The notes beneath the pieces were generated by a model. The model ran no database searches and was not told where the DNA came from. It worked only from the letters and a program-made list of their open reading frames with translations. From positions 1 through 11,139 of the forward strand of contig CAZWLJ010000063.1 of assembly GCA_964634605.1 (NCBI GenBank): a stretch of 11,139 nt of DNA, in the 5' to 3' direction. This document shows, one piece after another, positions 7,290-11,139 of the stretch. The position numbers and the translations under genes were made by a program. Each line of letters opens with the position of its first letter. Within the stretch, counting starts at the first letter, position 1. Source of the DNA: UPXZ01 sp964634605. Its GTDB lineage: Bacteria > Bacteroidota > Bacteroidia > Bacteroidales > Paludibacteraceae.

Positions 7290-8261
7290 ATGAAACATCA
7301 GACAAACAGAGCATTGCGAGTGGGATTATTTGTCTTCACCGCGCTGGCCATATTTATTACCATAATTTACCTGATTGGGAGCAAAGATAATTTATTCAAA
7401 CCCAAAACCCGTATCACAACCTCATTCAACGACATACGGGGTGTGGTAGTAGGAAATAATGTCCGCTTTTCGGGAATAAACGTGGGAAAAGTAACCGGTA
7501 TCAACATCGTTTCGGACAAAGAAGTGATGCTCGAGCTCTCCATTGCCAGGGAGTACTCCCGTTTCATTTACAGGGATGCACTGGCAGAAATAAACCAGGA
7601 CGGACTGATGGGCAACAAATTAATCAACATCACTTCCGGACATTCTTCGGCCGGTAAGATTCAGGATGGTACCCACCTGAAAGGGAAAGAAGGAATCGAC
7701 ATCGAGAACATGCTGTACGAAGTCCGCGATATACTTATACAAACCGGTGATGCTGTTGTAAGCCTGAAATCTATCGCTTCAAAAATTGATTCGGGCAACG
7801 GCGATCTGGCAAAACTGGTGAATGAGAACACATTAACCCCGGAACTTGCCGCTGCAACCCAACGACTGAATTCAACACTGGCAACAGTCAACCAGATTGC
7901 ATTAAAGCTGAATTCCGGTCAGGGAGATGTTGCAAAACTTATTAACAGCAATGAACTGACTTCGGAAGTATCCGGCTTGCTGAACAACCTCAGCGAAACG
8001 GTAGAAAAGACACAGCTGGTAGCTGAAAATCTTGAAACAGCGACTCAGCGAATCAACCACGGCGAGGGAGCAGTCAATCTTTTACTCAATAGCAAGAATA
8101 CGGCCCAAAACATTGACACCACCATCCTGAAACTGCAGAACAGCCTGAATGAATTTGACAAAACTGCGAAAGCAGTACAGAACAGCTGGCTGATACAGCT
8201 TTTCAGCAAAAAGAAAAACAAGGACAACAAACAACTCCGCGACACTTTAAAACAGCAATAA
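7290..8261 (+). CDS. mlaD: MlaD-type MCE domain protein with extended repeat-bearing helical tail
   Basis: Membrane-anchored periplasmic MCE protein, the lipid-binding subunit of the MlaEFD complex. Of its 323 aa, residues 9-29 form one N-terminal membrane anchor after a short basic cytoplasmic stretch. Residues about 38-118 form the MCE domain (FNDIRGVVVGNNVRFSGINVGKV, then INQDGLMGNKLINIT). The rest is a long polar, helix-prone tail with three related blocks: KIDSGNGDLAKLVNENTLT (about 165-183), KLNSGQGDVAKLINSNELT (about 206-224) and a diverged RINHGEGAVNLLLNSKNT (about 254-271). It ends in a Lys-rich tail. It is much longer than E. coli MlaD, as is usual for MCE proteins of this phylum. 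The tail may form a helical bundle or channel across the periplasm (inference). It is the last gene of the operon, and its stop codon lies inside a terminator hairpin. Confidence 0.92.
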   Translation: MKHQTNRALRVGLFVFTALAIFITIIYLIGSKDNLFKPKTRITTSFNDIRGVVVGNNVRFSGINVGKVTGINIVSDKEVMLELSIAREYSRFIYRDALAEINQDGLMGNKLINITSGHSSAGKIQDGTHLKGKEGIDIENMLYEVRDILIQTGDAVVSLKSIASKIDSGNGDLAKLVNENTLTPELAAATQRLNSTLATVNQIALKLNSGQGDVAKLINSNELTSEVSGLLNNLSETVEKTQLVAENLETATQRINHGEGAVNLLLNSKNTAQNIDTTILKLQNSLNEFDKTAKAVQNSWLIQLFSKKKNKDNKQLRDTLKQQ

Positions 8262-8289
8262 CCGAAGCCGGTTACTTCGGTTATTGCTG
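8253..8289. terminator. Probable bidirectional terminator between mlaD and the aminopeptidase gene
   Basis: A perfect 15-bp inverted repeat, with arms at 8253-8267 and 8275-8289 and a 7-nt loop, lies between convergent genes. The mlaD stop codon (8259-8261) is inside the left arm. The hairpin begins about 20 bp after the aminopeptidase stop in the other direction. On the minus strand TTTT follows after one base pair; on the plus strand the T run (five T) comes only 8 nt later. Terminator function is therefore better supported for the minus strand. Confidence 0.75.
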
Positions 8290-8309
8290 AATCACATTTT
8301 TCAGGCAAT

Positions 8310-10088
8310 CTAAATGGCTTCCGTTTTACGGCTCAGCCACTTTCTTTCCTTATCGGTCAGATTCGGGCAGAGCGTTTTACAAACACGCAGATGATAATCG
8401 TTCAGCCACTTGATTTCCCCTGGGGTAAGCATGTTTTTGTCAACCAACCGGGTATCAATGTAGAAAAGTGTGAGCGTTTCAAATTTCAGGAACTGACCAA
8501 ATTCCGTTTTCTCAGCCGGGATCACCTGAACCAGGTTTTCAATGCGGATTCCGTATTGTCCGGTCCGGTAAAGTCCGGGTTCATTCGAAATCATCATACC
8601 GGGTTGAAGAGTTACCGGGTTTTCGTCCATCCGGATGTTTTGCGGTCCTTCATGCACATTCAGAAAATGACCGATTCCGTGGCCGGTACCGTGTCCGTAA
8701 TTAACACCTTCATCCCACATGGCTTTGCGCGCAAGTATATCCAGCTGCGAACCGCGTGTATTCACCGGAAATTTTGCCATTGCCAGTTGTATATGCCCTT
8801 TCAGCACCAAAGTGAAATCTCTTTTTTCCTTCCCGGATGGTTTTCCAAGCGCGACGGTCCGGGTGATATCGGTAGTTCCGTCCAGGTACTGTCCGCCCGA
8901 ATCGAGCAGCAGAATTCCTTTATTTTCTATTGTTGCATCCGACTGTGGTGTGGCCTTATAGTGCACAATAGCTCCATGACCGGCATAGCCTGCAATGGTC
9001 CCGAAACTTTCGCCTTTGAAACCTTTTTGTTCCGCGCGAAACTCACGGAGTTTCTGCGAAATGGATATTTCTGTCAGTTTTTCCTTTTTCAGATTTTCTT
9101 CAAACCACATGAAAAAGCGTGTAAGAGCCACTCCGTCTTTTATCATGGCTTTGCGTACACCTTTCATTTCCACGTTGTTTTTCACACTTTTCAGTTTGAA
9201 AACGGGCGACATGGCTGTTCGTTTGGTACATCCGCCCGGAATAGCTTCATAGAGCGACTGATTCAGTTTACCACCATCCACAAGTACTGCTTTGGATTTC
9301 GGAATTTTATTCAGTTCCGTGTGAATGTCGAAATATTCTTTAACGGTGATATTATTATCGTCCAGATACTTTTGGGTTTCGTTCGTAATTTTTTCGGGAG
9401 CGATAAATAAGCTGGCCGTTTGTTCATCTACCAGGGCGTAAGCTATTACCACCGGGTTGTAGTCCACATCATTACCCCGGATATTAAATAACCAGGCTAT
9501 ATCGTCGAGAGCCGACATCACGAACACATCGGCATGAAGTTTTTTCATCTCGCGCCTGAGCTCATCAAGTTTCTCCCCTACGGTTTTGCCGGTATATTTT
9601 TTATCGAAAACAAAAAATGGATTTTTCGGTAATTCGGGACGGCCGGTCCAGACAATTTTCATTAAATCTTCAGAAACCAGCTCAATATCGTTCAATGCAA
9701 GTTCGGTTTTCATGTTCGAAAAACCGTTTATCGAAAACATTTCAGCATTCACAGCCACTTTATCGCCTTTTTTCAGTTCGGCACAAAGCCATGGAATGAT
9801 TTCAGGAGTTTCAGGTAATCCCTGTTTCATTAGTTCAATGCCTGAACCTGCCAATTGTTCCTCACCCTGCAAGAAATAGCGCGAATCTGTCCAAAGTCCT
9901 GCTTTTTCGAGCGTTAAAGCTACAGTACCGGCAGAGCCGTCGAATCCGCTGATCCATTCTCTTTCCTTCCAGTAATCGGCTATGTATTCACTGGCGTGAG
10001 GGTCAGTGCCCGGGATGATGCAGGCTGCTACGCCTGCTGTTTTCATCGCTTGCCGGAGCGAGTTGATTCTCTCATTAATTTGTGTCAT
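8310..10088 (-). CDS. Xaa-Pro aminopeptidase (aminopeptidase P, M24B family)
   Basis: Metallopeptidase that removes an N-terminal residue when it is followed by proline; no signal peptide, so probably cytosolic. From the ATG at 10088 it has 592 aa, the size of the three-domain APP1-like form: two creatinase-type N domains (about 1-300), a catalytic pita-bread domain (about 310-525), and a short C-terminal APP domain. All five dimetal ligands are recognisable (592-aa numbering): Asp396 and Asp407 in LLLDSGGQYLDGTTDITRT, His470 in GHGTGHGIGH, Glu503 in SNEPGLY, and Glu517 in GIRIENL. The frame continues to an ATG at 10142, adding 18 residues (MFHLSDNMVFNKLKNPNN) that do not look like a signal or a family beginning. 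I prefer MTQINERINSLR, as in homologues. It is convergent with mlaD and divergent from the flavin oxidoreductase. Confidence 0.94.
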   Translation of the reverse strand: MTQINERINSLRQAMKTAGVAACIIPGTDPHASEYIADYWKEREWISGFDGSAGTVALTLEKAGLWTDSRYFLQGEEQLAGSGIELMKQGLPETPEIIPWLCAELKKGDKVAVNAEMFSINGFSNMKTELALNDIELVSEDLMKIVWTGRPELPKNPFFVFDKKYTGKTVGEKLDELRREMKKLHADVFVMSALDDIAWLFNIRGNDVDYNPVVIAYALVDEQTASLFIAPEKITNETQKYLDDNNITVKEYFDIHTELNKIPKSKAVLVDGGKLNQSLYEAIPGGCTKRTAMSPVFKLKSVKNNVEMKGVRKAMIKDGVALTRFFMWFEENLKKEKLTEISISQKLREFRAEQKGFKGESFGTIAGYAGHGAIVHYKATPQSDATIENKGILLLDSGGQYLDGTTDITRTVALGKPSGKEKRDFTLVLKGHIQLAMAKFPVNTRGSQLDILARKAMWDEGVNYGHGTGHGIGHFLNVHEGPQNIRMDENPVTLQPGMMISNEPGLYRTGQYGIRIENLVQVIPAEKTEFGQFLKFETLTLFYIDTRLVDKNMLTPGEIKWLNDYHLRVCKTLCPNLTDKERKWLSRKTEAI

Positions 10089-10195
10089 ATTGTTCGGATT
10101 TTTTAATTTGTTAAACACCATATTATCAGACAGATGGAACATTATTTTCAGGAGCAGAAAGTTCTGAAAAGTTCATATGAATCTGTGTTAATATA

Positions 10196-10203
10196 CAAAG
10201 GTA
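10196..10203 (-). promoter_or_regulatory. Candidate -7 box for the aminopeptidase gene
   Basis: On the minus strand this reads TACCTTTG, an exact match to TAnnTTTG and one of the commonest forms of the box. Transcription would start near 10190, about 100 nt before the preferred ATG (10088) or 48 nt before the upstream ATG (10142). A TTTG at -33 is not seen. Confidence 0.5.
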
Positions 10204-10216
10204 TAAAATTAAAACT

Positions 10217-10228
10217 GTTAAATTTAAC
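10217..10228. promoter_or_regulatory. 12-bp perfect palindrome between divergent promoters, possible operator
   Basis: GTTAAATTTAAC equals its own reverse complement. It lies between the minus-strand -7 box (10196-10203) and the plus-strand one (10233-10240). Its core TTAAATTT recurs 14 bp further on (10232-10239), overlapping the plus-strand box. A regulator bound here could affect both genes. This is inference; AT-rich palindromes also arise by chance. Confidence 0.35.
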
Positions 10229-10232
10229 CTAT

Positions 10233-10240
10233 TAAATTTG
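10233..10240 (+). promoter_or_regulatory. Candidate -7 box for the flavin oxidoreductase gene
   Basis: TAAATTTG is an exact match to TAnnTTTG. It would give a start near 10247 and a leader of about 57 nt before the ATG at 10304. There is no clear -33 TTTG. The box overlaps a repeated TTAAATTT element, so its meaning is uncertain. Confidence 0.35.
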
Positions 10241-10303
10241 ATTAACACAAAAACAAATCCGAAATCATTTTTGTTTTCAGAACATCACTTCAAAACAGAT
10301 ACT

Positions 10304-11139
10304 ATGGATTTTATCAACCAACCATTAAAAATTAAAGACACGGTATTTAAAAATCGCATCGGAATGTCCCCCATGTGCATGTATTCAGCCACCGATGGAT
10401 TTGCCACCGACTGGCACCTGGTGCATTACGGTACAAGAGCCGCAGGCGGTACAGGGCTTATTATTCAGGAAGCTACGGCCATCACACCCGAAGGAAGAAT
10501 CACCCCTTACGACCTTGGCGTCTGGCGCGACGACCACATTCCGCAACTCCGAAAAATAACACATTTTATATCAGCTTACGGTGCTGTTCCGGCTATTCAG
10601 CTGGCTCACGCTGGCCGAAAAGCCTCACACGATAAACCATCAAACGGTGGAAAATACCTTTCGCCCGAAAATGGAGGTTGGCAGACAGTGGCTCCTTCGG
10701 CAGTTCCGTTTTCGCCCGAAACAAATGTGCCTACAGCATTGACCGGATACGGCATTCAGCATGTAATTGAATTATTTGCAAAAGCCGCCCGGAGAGCCGT
10801 AAAAGCCGGATACAAAATAATTGAAATTCATGCGGCTCACGGCTATCTGCTGCAGGAATTTCTTTCTCCACTGAGCAACCTGCGAACTGACACCTATGGC
10901 GGAAGTTTTGATAACCGGATTAGACTATTGCTTGAGGTAATTGATGCTGTAAAAGCTGCCATTCCACCTGAAATGCCTCTTTTGGTGCGGGTTAGCGCTT
11001 CGGAATGGACCGGGGGCGGCTGGACAATAGATGAAACGATAAAACTGGCAGAAATTTTAATTGACAAGGGAGTGGATTTGATGGATTGCTCTTCGGGCGG
11101 GAATATCGCCGATGCAAAAATACCTTTCGAACCGCTCTA
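10304..11139 (+). CDS. NADH:flavin oxidoreductase, YqjM-type old yellow enzyme (partial, C-terminus off the right edge)
   Basis: An open frame of 278 codons runs from the ATG at 10304 to the window edge. It belongs to the FMN-dependent ene-reductases (old yellow enzyme family), cytosolic TIM-barrel enzymes that reduce activated C=C bonds with NAD(P)H. It resembles the YqjM-like subgroup: SPMCMYSA with Cys25 and Tyr27, the redox-tuning Cys and active-site Tyr of that group; IQLAHAGRKA near residues 97-106; IEIHAAHGYLLQEFLSPLSN with the substrate-anion-binding pair His176 and His179; RTDTYGGSFDNR; and LVRVSASEW. About 60 C-terminal residues, including the rest of the FMN phosphate site, should lie beyond the edge. 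The physiological substrate is unknown. It is divergent from the aminopeptidase gene across a 215-bp spacer. Confidence 0.92.
   Translation, partial: MDFINQPLKIKDTVFKNRIGMSPMCMYSATDGFATDWHLVHYGTRAAGGTGLIIQEATAITPEGRITPYDLGVWRDDHIPQLRKITHFISAYGAVPAIQLAHAGRKASHDKPSNGGKYLSPENGGWQTVAPSAVPFSPETNVPTALTGYGIQHVIELFAKAARRAVKAGYKIIEIHAAHGYLLQEFLSPLSNLRTDTYGGSFDNRIRLLLEVIDAVKAAIPPEMPLLVRVSASEWTGGGWTIDETIKLAEILIDKGVDLMDCSSGGNIADAKIPFEPL

Noticed and set aside
8391..9410. Long plus-strand open frame of 339 codons opposite the aminopeptidase gene
   Set aside because: It is antisense to a complete, motif-rich gene, and its translation is rich in Phe, His and Cys with no recognisable domain. It is a mirror of the coding strand's codon bias.
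10089..10142. 18-residue N-terminal extension of the aminopeptidase from the ATG at 10142
   Set aside because: The extra residues are not a signal peptide and precede the usual family beginning at MTQINERINSLR. It stays possible, since the candidate promoter would allow either start.

Overview
The window looks like ordinary chromosome from a member of the Bacteroidota, probably a Bacteroidales- or Marinilabiliales-like organism. This rests on moderate GC with AT-rich spacers, several exact matches to the Bacteroidota -7 promoter box TAnnTTTG, weak or absent Shine-Dalgarno sequences, protein features typical of the phylum (long MlaD-type MCE protein, three-domain cytosolic aminopeptidase P) and the rmlA-rmlC-rmlD-rmlB gene order. 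No 16S rRNA or other decisive marker is present, so the assignment is inference.

Left part (1-4621, minus strand): surface-polysaccharide precursor genes. rmlA, rmlC, rmlD and rmlB form a tight operon that makes dTDP-L-rhamnose from glucose-1-phosphate. A strong hairpin terminator (1111-1142) follows rmlB. A UDP-GlcNAc 6-dehydrogenase-type gene (wbpA-like) then follows with its own candidate promoter and runs off the left edge. Together they point to an O-antigen or capsule carrying rhamnose and an N-acetyl-hexosaminuronic acid (inference).

Middle (4678-8289): a minus-strand gene for a small secreted outer-membrane beta-barrel protein lies 56 bp upstream of rmlA. A 389-bp AT-rich divergent spacer separates it from a plus-strand mlaE-mlaF-mlaD operon. 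That operon encodes an MCE-type ABC lipid transport system of the inner membrane and periplasm (permease, ATPase, substrate-binding MCE protein). mlaD ends inside a 15-bp perfect hairpin that probably terminates transcription from both sides.

Right part (8310-11139): a minus-strand Xaa-Pro aminopeptidase (M24B) and, divergent from it, a plus-strand YqjM-type old yellow enzyme cut by the right edge. Their shared spacer holds one exact -7 box for each direction, with a 12-bp perfect palindrome between them.

I found no mobile element, CRISPR array, RNA gene or clearly new system. The points most worth a second look are the triple repeat in the MlaD tail, the duplicated terminator arm after rmlB, the palindrome between the divergent promoters, and the barrel protein divergent from the mla operon.
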